A stretch of DNA of 64,000 nucleotides from Anaerolineales bacterium (GTDB taxonomy: Bacteria > Chloroflexota > Anaerolineae > Anaerolineales > Villigracilaceae). The notes below the pieces were generated by a model. That model was not told the DNA's origin, did not search any database, and saw nothing but the letters and a program-made list of their open reading frames with translations. Below are positions 8,473-16,301 of this stretch, one piece after another; position 1 is the first letter of the stretch; every line of letters starts with the position of its first letter. The stretch lies in contig JAUQXA010000070.1 in NCBI GenBank assembly GCA_030834895.1, positions 1-64,000 on the forward strand, written 5' to 3'. A program made the translations under genes and the position numbers.

Positions 8473-9027
8473 TTAATAATGACAGGTTCCGCAGTCGGTC
8501 AGTTTGACCAGTTTTGCCTGGTCCTCACCCGCCACCTGCTTATGACAATTCAAACAAAAACCCATGTTGAAAACCTGCGGATTTTCCGCCACCGTCTGCT
8601 TCGACATGTCGCCATGACAGTTCTCGCAGTTCTGTCCCGCCGCAATATGAGGACGATGATTGAACTGGACGAAGTCCGGCACCTGCGCCACAGGAACCCA
8701 TTGAAGCGGCTGTCCGCTGATGACGGCTTCCTTCAAAGGAGCTAACAACAGGCTGGTCTCGGTCTTGGCAATCTGGTTATGACACGCCCAGCATTTCGCT
8801 TGCGCCGGGATTCCAGCGGAAGGTCCCTTCGCCGCACCGGGATGGCAATACAAACATTGGATGCCAAAACCAACGTGTGTATTATGAGGAAATTGAACGG
8901 GTTGTTCGGGAGCCTGCTGGGTGAGCGAAATGCCGTATGCGGCAAAACTAAACACCGCCAGCAAAACAATTCCCACCGCAATCAGACCGAGTGGCTGTTT
9001 CAGCCAGTCAAAGAGTCTTTTGATCAT
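8473..9027 (-). CDS. actA: Alternative complex III subunit ActA, pentahaem cytochrome c
   Basis: A 184-residue protein with one N-terminal membrane anchor (15-33) and exactly five CxxCH motifs (CLYCH, CWACH, CENCH, CLNCH, CGTCH) plus additional His residues for bis-His ligation (FPHNTH, FNHRPH). This matches pentahaem ActA. It is the first gene of the operon, preceded by GGAG and by a promoter at 9129-9158. Electrons from quinol are thought to pass through ActB clusters and these haems to a periplasmic acceptor. Confidence 0.92.
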   Translation of the reverse strand: MIKRLFDWLKQPLGLIAVGIVLLAVFSFAAYGISLTQQAPEQPVQFPHNTHVGFGIQCLYCHPGAAKGPSAGIPAQAKCWACHNQIAKTETSLLLAPLKEAVISGQPLQWVPVAQVPDFVQFNHRPHIAAGQNCENCHGDMSKQTVAENPQVFNMGFCLNCHKQVAGEDQAKLVKLTDCGTCHY

Positions 9028-9128
9028 GGATGCTCCTGAATTGGTTTAAGCACAAAGCCGCCGGGCAAGGGGCGGCCAAGGCTCGATTACACAAAATTGC
9101 TGAGCCCCGCCAGCAAGTAATCTACCGT

Positions 9129-9158
9129 ATTATACAACGAAAGTCCAAAAAAGTACAA
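9129..9158 (-). promoter_or_regulatory. Probable promoter of the act operon
   Basis: Reading on the minus strand: -35 TTGTAC (9153-9158), 18-bp spacer, perfect -10 TATAAT (9129-9134), about 95 bp upstream of the actA start. The long leader between 9028 and 9122 has GC-rich stretches but no motif I recognise. Confidence 0.6.
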
Positions 9159-9236
9159 ATAAGAGAGGAATTATCTGTAATGGGTTTTTACCGCATCATC
9201 AACTGAAAGATACTGTCATGATACAATAATTTAGCC

Positions 9237-9503
9237 ATGAAAACATCACCCATCTTTGGAATCGCACTTATATTCATCACCCTTGTTTTTGTGCTTGCAT
9301 CCACAAACTTTGGTCAACCGAGGGCATCGGCACAGAATCTGGGCGAGGCTTCGCTTTCCATGCAAATCCCCACCCCAACTCAAAGCGGTGAGGACTTGTC
9401 CGAAGTGGGTTCAACGGATGGGATTGTGGTCATGGGTTTCGTTTTGGTTGCCATCGTCACATTGCCCCTCCTGTTTCATATAAAAGGGAAGAAACCCAGA
9501 TAA
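9237..9503 (+). CDS. Small membrane protein, hypothetical
   Basis: An 88-residue protein with a hydrophobic N-terminus (6-24, possible signal peptide ending near ASAQN), an acidic 30-residue loop, and a second helix (65-81) followed by a basic tail KGKKPR. This predicts an outside loop with a cytoplasmic C-terminus. TACAAT at 9222-9227 could be its -10 box. No family recognised. It converges on the regulator gene at 9558, with a GC-rich hairpin at 9519-9539 between them. Confidence 0.55.
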   Translation: MKTSPIFGIALIFITLVFVLASTNFGQPRASAQNLGEASLSMQIPTPTQSGEDLSEVGSTDGIVVMGFVLVAIVTLPLLFHIKGKKPR

Positions 9504-9557
9504 TAGATTTGCGATCCGTCGAGGGCTAAGCCCCCGACAAAGCCAGTTTGTAATTCA

Positions 9558-10166
9558 TTACAACGAAATCAAGCCAAGCTCGATTCCGCGTTTGACAGTT
9601 TCAGTGCGGCTCGATGTCCCCAGTTTTGAATATAAAGAAGATAGATGAAATTTCACCGTGTGCTCGCTGATGCCAAGCCTCAGCGCGATTTGTTTGTTTG
9701 CCAATCCCTGCGCCATAAGTTGAATGACTTCCATTTCACGGGCAGTCAATAGCTCGATGGGGGAATCGTCGCTGGTGGATTCCCGTCGCCCCGACATGCG
9801 AAGCAAATCCCCAACCAGTCCTGGCGCGCCAACCCAAAGTCCCTCTGCCACCGCGCGGACAGCGGTCACCAGTTCATCCTCTGTTGCGTCCGGGGAAAGC
9901 ACACCCCATGCCTGTGAACTTGAATTCAACATCGAGCGGACGGGTTGAAGGTCGTCGGTCAAAAATAAAACCGCAAAAGAAGGTTTGTTTTCCAGCAAGC
10001 GCGCAGACGAGACCGAGGCAAGCACGACTACCTCGGTCTCGTTTTCGTTTACGCTTGCAAGGTCAACGGTCTCGCCCACCACTTGGATGTCAGACTGCCT
10101 GCCAAGCATTTCGCGCAGACCAATCCGCAAGGCTGGGTTGGGCGAGACAATTGTGACTCGAATCAA
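9558..10166 (-). CDS. LuxR/NarL-type regulator with degenerate receiver domain
   Basis: The C-terminal 65 residues are a clear LuxR helix-turn-helix (LLTAREMEVIQLMAQGLANKQIALRLGISEHTVKFHLSSL, given here by its ends LLTAREMEV and EHTVKFHLSSL). The N-terminal ~120 residues have receiver-like spacing, but the acidic pocket reads TIVSPNP instead of IVDDHP and the phospho-acceptor strand reads VVVLASV with no Asp. Phosphorylation control is therefore unlikely. Start chosen as TTG at 10166, six bases after AGAGG; the longer ATG frame runs through a dispersed repeat. No partner kinase adjoins. Confidence 0.8.
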   Translation of the reverse strand: MIRVTIVSPNPALRIGLREMLGRQSDIQVVGETVDLASVNENETEVVVLASVSSARLLENKPSFAVLFLTDDLQPVRSMLNSSSQAWGVLSPDATEDELVTAVRAVAEGLWVGAPGLVGDLLRMSGRRESTSDDSPIELLTAREMEVIQLMAQGLANKQIALRLGISEHTVKFHLSSLYSKLGTSSRTETVKRGIELGLISL

Positions 10167-10186
10167 TAGTCCTCTTGTTTCCCGCT

Positions 10187-10245
10187 GAGCGCAGTCGAAG
10201 CGCAAATGGCAAATGTCTTAATCCTGTCCTTCGACTGCGCTCAGG
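10187..10245. repeat. Inverted pair of a dispersed 16-bp repeat
   Basis: CTGAGCGCAGTCGAAG at 10187-10202 and its reverse complement at 10230-10245 surround the gap between the regulator and the protease gene. A variant (CTTCGACTTTGCTCAG) occurs at about 14938-14953. It is a REP-like unit that can fold into a 16-bp hairpin. The same motif, in frame, would extend the upstream end of the regulator ORF. Confidence 0.7.
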
Positions 10246-10250
10246 ACGAA

Positions 10251-11150
10251 TTACCTTTCTCCAACTTCCACTTTTATGGATTCCAATTTTCCGCCGCGCA
10301 GGATGTCGATCGGGATGGACTTGCCAACCGTGTCCGCACCGAGATTGACGAACAGGTCATCCTGATGGGCAACGGGTTCACCGGCAATCCCTACAAGGAT
10401 ATCACCGACCATCAGTCCGCCTTTGCCGGCGGGACTGTCGACTTCGAGACCAACCAACAAAAGCCCGGTATCCTGCTCGCGTTTCAGCGCCTTCTTTGCA
10501 TCGGCGGGAAGTTCCACCACCTGACTGCGGATGCCGAGATAGCCGCGCTTGACCTTGCCATGTTTGGCGAGAGTCTCCGCGATCTTCCAGGCGACTTCGC
10601 CAGGGATTGTAATCGCGCCGCCATGCCCGAAGCCTGAAGTGTTGATGCCGAGGATCGTGCCGTCGCCGTTGACCAATGGCCCGCCGGAGAAACCGGGATA
10701 GGAGACCACGTCGGTCTTGATGTAGCGCTCCAATACACTGCCACGTCCAGTGCGGACCGGTCCGCCGATGGAGTTGACCGTCCCGAAGCTGGATTGGATT
10801 CCGCTGGTGGATGGTCTGCCGATTGCCAGTACCAATTGTCCCACACGCGCGGCAGACTTCGAGACTTCGGCGGGAGTGGCTAAGGCGTTGTCCAATTTCA
10901 GGACAGCTAGATCAGTTCCAGGGTCGCGCCCGGCAAGTTTGGCCGAGACTTCCGTCCCGTCCGCCAGAATCACTTTGATGTCTTCCTCGCGTTCGACAAC
11001 GTGGTCAGCAGTCAGAATCAAATCTTTAGCAAAGGCAATTCCACTGGCAGGGAATCTTCGGCGCGCGTCCACCAGCACGGTGAATTTCCCGGCGCGCTCG
11101 GCGGCATCTGCCATTGCATCCGAAAGTTCAACGAATAAATTTTTAGTCAT
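10251..11150 (-). CDS. HtrA/Deg-like serine protease with PDZ domain, apparently cytoplasmic
   Basis: A 299-residue trypsin-like protease with the Deg triad: His in LTADHVVE, Asp in GTDLAVLKL and Ser in GFSGGPLV. A PDZ domain follows from about 200 (GYLGIRSQVV...GDILVGIAGEPV). Unlike most HtrA proteins it has neither signal peptide nor membrane helix, so it probably acts in the cytoplasm, unless exported by another route. The only neighbour on the strand is the LuxR-like gene 84 bp downstream. Confidence 0.85.
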   Translation of the reverse strand: MTKNLFVELSDAMADAAERAGKFTVLVDARRRFPASGIAFAKDLILTADHVVEREEDIKVILADGTEVSAKLAGRDPGTDLAVLKLDNALATPAEVSKSAARVGQLVLAIGRPSTSGIQSSFGTVNSIGGPVRTGRGSVLERYIKTDVVSYPGFSGGPLVNGDGTILGINTSGFGHGGAITIPGEVAWKIAETLAKHGKVKRGYLGIRSQVVELPADAKKALKREQDTGLLLVGLEVDSPAGKGGLMVGDILVGIAGEPVAHQDDLFVNLGADTVGKSIPIDILRGGKLESIKVEVGER

Positions 11151-11251
11151 GGTTCATCTCCTTTGCGCCAGTATAGCCAGCGCACATTCGGAGTGTATCG
11201 CCTAAACGAATGGGAGGATACTGGAAAAACGGCTAGGGATAAAAAGATTCA

Positions 11252-11320
11252 ACCACTGAGCACACAGAGAGCACAGAGATTTTAAATGTTTTCCTCTGTG
11301 AGCTTTGTGACCTCTGTGGT
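11252..11320. repeat. Imperfect inverted repeat of CACAGAG-type units
   Basis: Left arm 11252-11278 and right arm 11293-11320 are built of short CACAGAG/CTCTGTG units ending ACCACTGAG and CTCTGTGGT. The right arm is read as the last codons of the MFS gene (TTEVTKLTEENI), so this dispersed repeat supplies that protein's C-terminal tail and stop codon. A related array of CACAAAGGA units is at 26396-26460. Confidence 0.65.
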
Positions 11321-12655
11321 AGATAGTTTTTCAGTAGCATCGTGATCGGGGAGGATGGTTTCGGCGTTGCGAGTGTACGGATTGAGATAGCCAGCCACGC
11401 CGGCGATGACCCCGCCGAAACAACTGAGAAAGATCAGCAGTCCCATACCTGCACCGGGACCGGGAGCAGTCAACCAGCCAAAGATCGAAGGGAGGATTCC
11501 GCTTGAGACGCGCATCGCGGGTTCGAGAAGGTAATCACCCGTCAGGCCGGCAATCAGCGGCGAGATGGGATTCGTGAACCAGGCAATCAACATGCGGGCG
11601 GAGAAAACACGTCCCTGCAAATCGGGCGGGACCTTCGACTGCCAGATGGCCTGGTTCGAGCCGTCAATCAACGGGCCGGGAAGAGAGGATAGGGCGCTCA
11701 TCACCACCCAAAATGGAAGCCATGTGCCAACTCCAACCAGCGAAAAGAAAACACTCGAGATGATCCAGCCAGCCAGCACACCATGCACCCGTCGTTTGAA
11801 TCCACCCCACAGACTCATGACCACGCCACCTACCACACCTCCTACAGCCCCGGCGGATAACACCGCGCCGAGGCTGACGCTGTCATTGCCAGTGCGAAGC
11901 AAGACCATCGGCGAGATTGCGGTGAAGGCAATTCCCATGCAAAGGTTCCCGAAGAAAAAGACCAGTTGCAGTCCCAGCAGGCTGGGGCGCGCAAAGATGT
12001 AAAGAAAGCCAAAGGCGGCTTCCTTCAAAATATGACCCTGTGCCTGTGCGCCTTCCTCGCTGCCCGGTGGCTGTGGGACGTGAACGAATAACAGGACGAG
12101 AATCGCCAGGATAAATGTGATCACATCCAGTGATAGGATTCCGGTCAAGCCGATGAGCGGCAAAAGCGCACCTGCCATCATCGGCGCGACCACGCCTGGT
12201 CCCATCTGCACCAGTGACATCATGCCGTTTGCGCGTCCGTATTGTTCTTTGGGGAGCATGGTACTGATCGTGGCGGAAAACGCGGGCCATTGGAAGGCGT
12301 TGCCGAGTCCCTGAAGGATGGCGGCGGCATATAGATGCCAGACTTCGAGAACGCCAAAAGCCTGCAAAATGAGGATGGCAATTGTGGCAAGTCCCGCCGC
12401 CAAGTCGCTGACCATCATCATCAACTTGCGGTTGTGACGGTCCACCATCACGCCGGCGATGGGTGTGATGAGCAAAAAGGGTGTGATGAAAAAGACCTGC
12501 ACCAATCCAAGCGCGGTCGCGCTGCTGGTCTTTTCAAAGACCCAGATACTCAACGCAAAGGTGCTCATGCTGGTGGCAAGCACCGAAACGATTTGTCCGA
12601 TCCAAACGAGTGTAAATCCGAACATCCCCGAAGGGCGGTTGGTTTTGTTTTGCAT
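11282..12655 (-). CDS. MFS transporter, DHA3/enterobactin-exporter type
   Basis: A 457-residue protein with 12 predicted helices and the MFS motif DRHNRKLMMMVSD between helices 2 and 3. Similar proteins (MFS_3) export macrolides, siderophores or other small molecules; the substrate cannot be told. The last dozen residues (after about 445) come from a dispersed repeat and are unlikely to matter for transport. Transcribed alone: the terminator at 12701-12722 isolates it from the preceding gene. Confidence 0.85.
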   Translation of the reverse strand: MQNKTNRPSGMFGFTLVWIGQIVSVLATSMSTFALSIWVFEKTSSATALGLVQVFFITPFLLITPIAGVMVDRHNRKLMMMVSDLAAGLATIAILILQAFGVLEVWHLYAAAILQGLGNAFQWPAFSATISTMLPKEQYGRANGMMSLVQMGPGVVAPMMAGALLPLIGLTGILSLDVITFILAILVLLFVHVPQPPGSEEGAQAQGHILKEAAFGFLYIFARPSLLGLQLVFFFGNLCMGIAFTAISPMVLLRTGNDSVSLGAVLSAGAVGGVVGGVVMSLWGGFKRRVHGVLAGWIISSVFFSLVGVGTWLPFWVVMSALSSLPGPLIDGSNQAIWQSKVPPDLQGRVFSARMLIAWFTNPISPLIAGLTGDYLLEPAMRVSSGILPSIFGWLTAPGPGAGMGLLIFLSCFGGVIAGVAGYLNPYTRNAETILPDHDATEKLSTTEVTKLTEENI

Positions 12656-12700
12656 GATGTTGTCCTCTGCGCGAAAATAACACGGCTGTCAAAAATAAAC

Positions 12701-12722
12701 AACCCTCCACGGGGAGGGTTGT
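12701..12722 (-). terminator. Intrinsic terminator after the bi-domain dehydrogenase
   Basis: CAACCCTCC and GGAGGGTTG form a 9-bp stem with a 4-base loop; on the minus strand it is followed by TTTATTTTTG. Confidence 0.8.
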
Positions 12723-12739
12723 CAGGTGTTGGAGACTTC

Positions 12740-14923
12740 CTAAATATCCATGGTGCGTTTTTGTCGTATCGACTCCATCACTGCAAAAGTGGACTTGGTC
12801 ACGCCGATCAATTGCTCGTAGGGAATAGGCGGTTCTGTCCCTTCGCGGATGGCTTTGGCGAAAGCAGTCATTTCCGCCTTCCAGCCTTTGTCCTGCGCGC
12901 CGCTCTGGACGGTTTTCTTCCCGTCCTTGACCATGGTCAGCGAGACGTAATCATCCAGCACGGCAATCGTCCCTTCGCAGAAGACTTCGAGCCGTTCCTT
13001 GGGCATGGATTTGTCGCCGTTGGCAAGATAGTCCACCACGCCGATGGAGCCATCGGGGAAGGTGAAGGTCATCGAGACGTTGTCCTCACGGTATTTTCCA
13101 GCGTTGGGCAACGCATGCGCGTTCACGCTAATAGGGGGTGCGCCGACGAGGAAGGTCAGCATGTCAATGAAGTGACACGCCTCGCCGATGATTCGTCCGC
13201 CACCGAGGGCTGGGTCTTGAGTCCAGTGGTTGAAGGGGATGTAACCCGCGTTGATGCGGTAATGCAAATACATTGACGATTGACGATTGACAATTGACGA
13301 TTTGAGTTGTTGGGCAAGCGGGGCGAATCTTCTGTTGAAGCCGACAGTTAGCAGACCATTGACCATAGACGATTGACCTTGCTTTGCGGTTTGTAGTCCA
13401 TGGTCTGTGGTCAATTGCTTGATGACCTTGTTTAAACCAGTCAAGTCAATCGCCAACGGCTTCTCCACAAAGACATGCTTCCCAGCTTTAAGCGCCTTCA
13501 CAGCCAAATCCGCGTGAGAGTCATGACGGGTGAGGATTGCCACCGTGTTGATCTTTGGGTCGTTGAGGATGTCGTCATTGGAGGAGGTGGCGTATTGGAA
13601 ACCGAACTTCTTTCCCGAATGCTGGGCATGAAGTCCGCCAGAGGATGCGATGCCGACCAGTTCAAAGTCTTTGTTGTTTTTAATTATAGGGAGCAAAGTA
13701 GCGTTTGCATACAAGCCAGCACCCAAGACGCCCAATTTGCAAGTTGCAGGTTTGAACGTTGGAACGTTGAACCTGACAACCTTCGAACTTTCCAACTTTC
13801 CAACTTCGTCGCCATAAGTCAGCAACACCCCCAGGAACGGTTCTTTCTTTTTCCCTGTGATGACCTCGTAAGCTTTCACGCCTTCTTCGATAGGGAAGCG
13901 GTGGCTGATGAGCGGCTGGACTTTCAATTTGTCACTCGCCATCATCTCCACCACAGCCTGAAAATTCCGTCCCTCCGTCCAGCGGACATAGCCGATGGGG
14001 TAGTCCTCCCCGTTTTCCTCGTAGTTCGCGTCGTAGCGGCCAGGTCCATAGGAGCGGGAGTTGATGAAGGAGATTTCCTTCTCGTAGTAAATCTTGCGCG
14101 GGAAGTTCAAGCCCACTGCGCCAGTCGCCACCACCTTCGCGCGGTCACGGGCGATGACGCCAGCCAGTTCGACGGGGTCATTGGAGGAAGTGTCGGCGCA
14201 GATGATGACCGAGTCGAAGCCGCGGTTGGCGGTAAAAGCCTGCGACGCTGACTCAGCCTGAGGTCTGGTGACAGCCTTCAACCCAAGTCCTTCGGCGAGT
14301 TTGATCCGCTTCGGGTCGAGGTCAATGCCCAGGACGTTGCATCCAGCCGCGGCGGCGAATTGAATCGTCATCAAGCCGAGAAGTCCCAAGCCGATGACGG
14401 CGACGTTCTCACCCAGTTGCGGCTCGGCGAGTCGAAATCCGTGCAGGGCAATCGCGCCGAGGGTGGTGAAGGCGGCGGACTCAAAGTCCACGTTTTTTGG
14501 GAGCGGGGTGAGCAGGTTGCGCGGCACGACGTTGTACTCGGCGTGCGTGGCGTAGCCTCCGCCCGCGCAAGCCACCCGCTGACCGACCTTGAAGCCCCCC
14601 ATGTTTTTGCCGAGCGCGATGATGGTGCCAGCGGATGAATAGCCCAGCGCCATCGGCTGGTCGAGACGGTTGAATACCGCCTGCACGGTCGGCATCACGC
14701 CTTCGCGTTTGGCTTTGTCCAGCGTCTGCCTGACGAGGTCGGGGCGGGAGCGCGCCTTGCCGACGAGGGATTTCTCGGCGAACTCGACGACCATGCGCTC
14801 AGTCCCCGCTGAGACGAGGCTTGCGGAAACTTTGACCAGCGCCTGTCCTTCGCGCGGCGTGGGGATGGGAATTTCTTCGATGACGGTTTGTCCGTTTTTG
14901 ACGTGTTGGAGAAGTTGTTTCAT
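12740..14923 (-). CDS. Fused zinc-less alcohol dehydrogenase-like / Gfo-Idh-MocA oxidoreductase
   Basis: Residues 1-370 form a medium-chain dehydrogenase/reductase (Rossmann motif VIGLGLLGLMT); residues ~390-727 form a Gfo/Idh/MocA oxidoreductase (LGVLGAGLYANATL, then VFVEKPLAID with the family's EKP). Such two-domain proteins occur in polysaccharide and sugar-modification clusters. The linker (about 375-390) and the Gfo/Idh domain near residues 500-550 contain stretches encoded by short tandem arrays (13750-13805, 13354-13416, 13274-13301), which look like in-frame insertions in loops relative to the expected domain. Both nucleotide-binding motifs remain intact, so activity is plausible. Confidence 0.8.
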   Translation of the reverse strand: MKQLLQHVKNGQTVIEEIPIPTPREGQALVKVSASLVSAGTERMVVEFAEKSLVGKARSRPDLVRQTLDKAKREGVMPTVQAVFNRLDQPMALGYSSAGTIIALGKNMGGFKVGQRVACAGGGYATHAEYNVVPRNLLTPLPKNVDFESAAFTTLGAIALHGFRLAEPQLGENVAVIGLGLLGLMTIQFAAAAGCNVLGIDLDPKRIKLAEGLGLKAVTRPQAESASQAFTANRGFDSVIICADTSSNDPVELAGVIARDRAKVVATGAVGLNFPRKIYYEKEISFINSRSYGPGRYDANYEENGEDYPIGYVRWTEGRNFQAVVEMMASDKLKVQPLISHRFPIEEGVKAYEVITGKKKEPFLGVLLTYGDEVGKLESSKVVRFNVPTFKPATCKLGVLGAGLYANATLLPIIKNNKDFELVGIASSGGLHAQHSGKKFGFQYATSSNDDILNDPKINTVAILTRHDSHADLAVKALKAGKHVFVEKPLAIDLTGLNKVIKQLTTDHGLQTAKQGQSSMVNGLLTVGFNRRFAPLAQQLKSSIVNRQSSMYLHYRINAGYIPFNHWTQDPALGGGRIIGEACHFIDMLTFLVGAPPISVNAHALPNAGKYREDNVSMTFTFPDGSIGVVDYLANGDKSMPKERLEVFCEGTIAVLDDYVSLTMVKDGKKTVQSGAQDKGWKAEMTAFAKAIREGTEPPIPYEQLIGVTKSTFAVMESIRQKRTMDI
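13274..13301. repeat. Heptamer array, TGACGAT family, in coding sequence
   Basis: Four consecutive 7-bp units of TGACRAT type, inside the Gfo/Idh half of the fused dehydrogenase, where they encode SSIVNRQSS-type residues. The frame is preserved. Confidence 0.85.
13354..13416. repeat. Heptamer array with dyad symmetry, in coding sequence
   Basis: Nine 7-bp units, 63 bp in total (exactly 21 codons). The first units are of type GACCATT/GACCATA/GACGATT; the last are the inverted type GTCCATG/GTCTGTG/GTCAATT. Read in frame by the dehydrogenase gene as a low-complexity stretch between DLTGLNKVIKQ and LLTVGFNRRF. Confidence 0.9.
13750..13805. repeat. Octamer array with dyad symmetry, in coding sequence
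   Basis: Seven 8-bp units; left units resemble GTTGGAAC, right units TTCCAACT, giving inverted symmetry. Read in frame in the linker between the two domains of the fused dehydrogenase. Confidence 0.8.
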
Positions 14924-14954
14924 TTGGATACTTCGACTTTGCTCAGTACAAGTT

Positions 14955-15000
14955 TACGATTTGCGATTTCATCCACACGGGATGTTTGGTTATGGCTTTT
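14955..15000 (-). pseudogene. Relic of the 3' end of a tag-like gene
   Basis: Minus strand reads PKAITKHPVWMK, matching the last residues of Tag at 15642 (YKKVAAKHPAWMRK). It begins right after the stop of the lipoprotein gene, which is thus bracketed by the intact Tag 3' end and this diverged copy. Too short for any function. Confidence 0.45.
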
Positions 15001-15021
15001 GGGATCACTTTTGTGTTCAAC

Positions 15022-15594
15022 TTATTTCTCTGTGCTCGTGATTGGACAGTTAAACTGCGCATGATAGGTCTTACCGCTACGCTCGGCTACAGTATTTGCG
15101 ACCTCGTATATTTTGCATACCTCGCTTGGACAATTGGAGTTCTGGCATGAGAATACATCGGTTACTCCATCTGCATAATAACTAATGGTAATAAGGGTCT
15201 TGTCCTCTGGAATGATTATGTTGCTTCCGCGCGAAAGGATATTTAATGCATTCAACATTTTTTCTTTTTCATCAGGCGTTACATTTCCGTGTTCGCTTCC
15301 CACAATATGTGTTGTTGAATAGTCTAAAGCTGCCCACAGTTCATCGGATTGATTTAAGAATATATACTCGAAATGTCCATAATACGGACGTTCATATGCG
15401 GTAAGAACAAAAACCGCGTTCCACTTTTGATGTTCTATGTGAAATTCCATCAATTTGTCAAAATAGATTTCTTCTGTGACATTTGGCTCGGTTAAGCGTG
15501 CGTTTTCTTCGCTTGAGCTACTTTGATGTCCACACGCAGTAGTAAAGAAAAGTACTGTGATGTATACAGAAGAAAGTAGGATTTTGAATTTCAT
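15022..15594 (-). CDS. Lipoprotein, hypothetical
   Basis: Start taken at ATG 15594, giving a 190-residue protein with a lipoprotein signal (hydrophobic core then FFTTACGH, Cys as acylation site). The longer frame overlaps tag. The mature part is polar, with a Cys pair (VFSCQNSNCPSEVCK) that could form disulfides. No family recognised. The AT-rich codon use differs from its neighbours, and duplicate tag 3' ends flank it, suggesting a later insertion. Confidence 0.6.
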   Translation of the reverse strand: MKFKILLSSVYITVLFFTTACGHQSSSSEENARLTEPNVTEEIYFDKLMEFHIEHQKWNAVFVLTAYERPYYGHFEYIFLNQSDELWAALDYSTTHIVGSEHGNVTPDEKEKMLNALNILSRGSNIIIPEDKTLITISYYADGVTDVFSCQNSNCPSEVCKIYEVANTVAERSGKTYHAQFNCPITSTEK

Positions 15595-15641
15595 TGCGTG
15601 TCCAAGCTTCGTGGTAACGGATGGTGAAAAGTTGATGGTAA

Positions 15642-16187
15642 CTATTTTCTCATCCACGCGGGATGTTTGGCAGCGACCTTTTTGTAGATGGGACAATCGG
15701 GCGTGTGCGCGCCGGGCAAATATCCCGTGGACATAAGGAACTCGTTGACGATTTCGCCGCCGGTAAAAACGAAAGTCTTTCTGAAAAGTTTCGTCCACTC
15801 GTCTTTGGTCAGCGGATGGTGGGCGTCAAGCCAGCCTTTGAACGAGCCGAATTCCTTTTGCAGTTCGAGGATTTTCTGCGCGTTGACGATTGCCGCGTTG
15901 ACCTTCAGCCGATTGCGGATGATTCCCACGTCAGCCAGCAGGCGGGCGCGGTCGGCTTCGCTGTATTTCGCCACCTTGCGGACGTTGAATCCGCTGTAGG
16001 CTTTGTGGAAGTTATCCGCTTTTTTGAGGATGGTAATCCACGAAAGCCCGGCCTGGTTGATCTCCAGCACCAGCCGCTCGAAGAGTTCGTCGTCGCTTTC
16101 GATGGGGAACCCATACAGGGTATTGTGATAATTTACATTCAATGTATCTTCCGGGTGGGATTTGCAGTAGTCGCAATAGGTGGTCAT
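15642..16187 (-). CDS. tag: DNA-3-methyladenine glycosylase I
   Basis: A 181-residue Tag homologue of normal length. N-terminal CDYC and the C-terminal HTPDCP region supply the zinc-binding Cys/His residues; YHNTLYGFPIESDDELFERLVLE is the conserved start of the fold (shown by YHNTLYGFP), and the substrate-pocket Trp is in GLSWITIL. It removes 3-methyladenine from alkylated DNA. Two alkyltransferase-like genes at 24.0-24.8 kb belong to the same repair theme but are not linked. Confidence 0.92.
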   Translation of the reverse strand: MTTYCDYCKSHPEDTLNVNYHNTLYGFPIESDDELFERLVLEINQAGLSWITILKKADNFHKAYSGFNVRKVAKYSEADRARLLADVGIIRNRLKVNAAIVNAQKILELQKEFGSFKGWLDAHHPLTKDEWTKLFRKTFVFTGGEIVNEFLMSTGYLPGAHTPDCPIYKKVAAKHPAWMRK

Positions 16188-16301
16188 GCGGGTATTGTAA
16201 TCTGAATTTGGACGGCAAAACTATCACCTTCTGCTCATAATATTTCTCTGTTTCAGCGCGTCCTATTATTAGCAATGTTGGAAAAAAAAGGAGAACTTAT
16301 C

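Noticed and set aside
6278-8476. Plus-strand ORFs of 257 and 453 codons opposite actB1
   Set aside because: Antisense shadows of a conserved gene; no domain, no ribosome-binding site.
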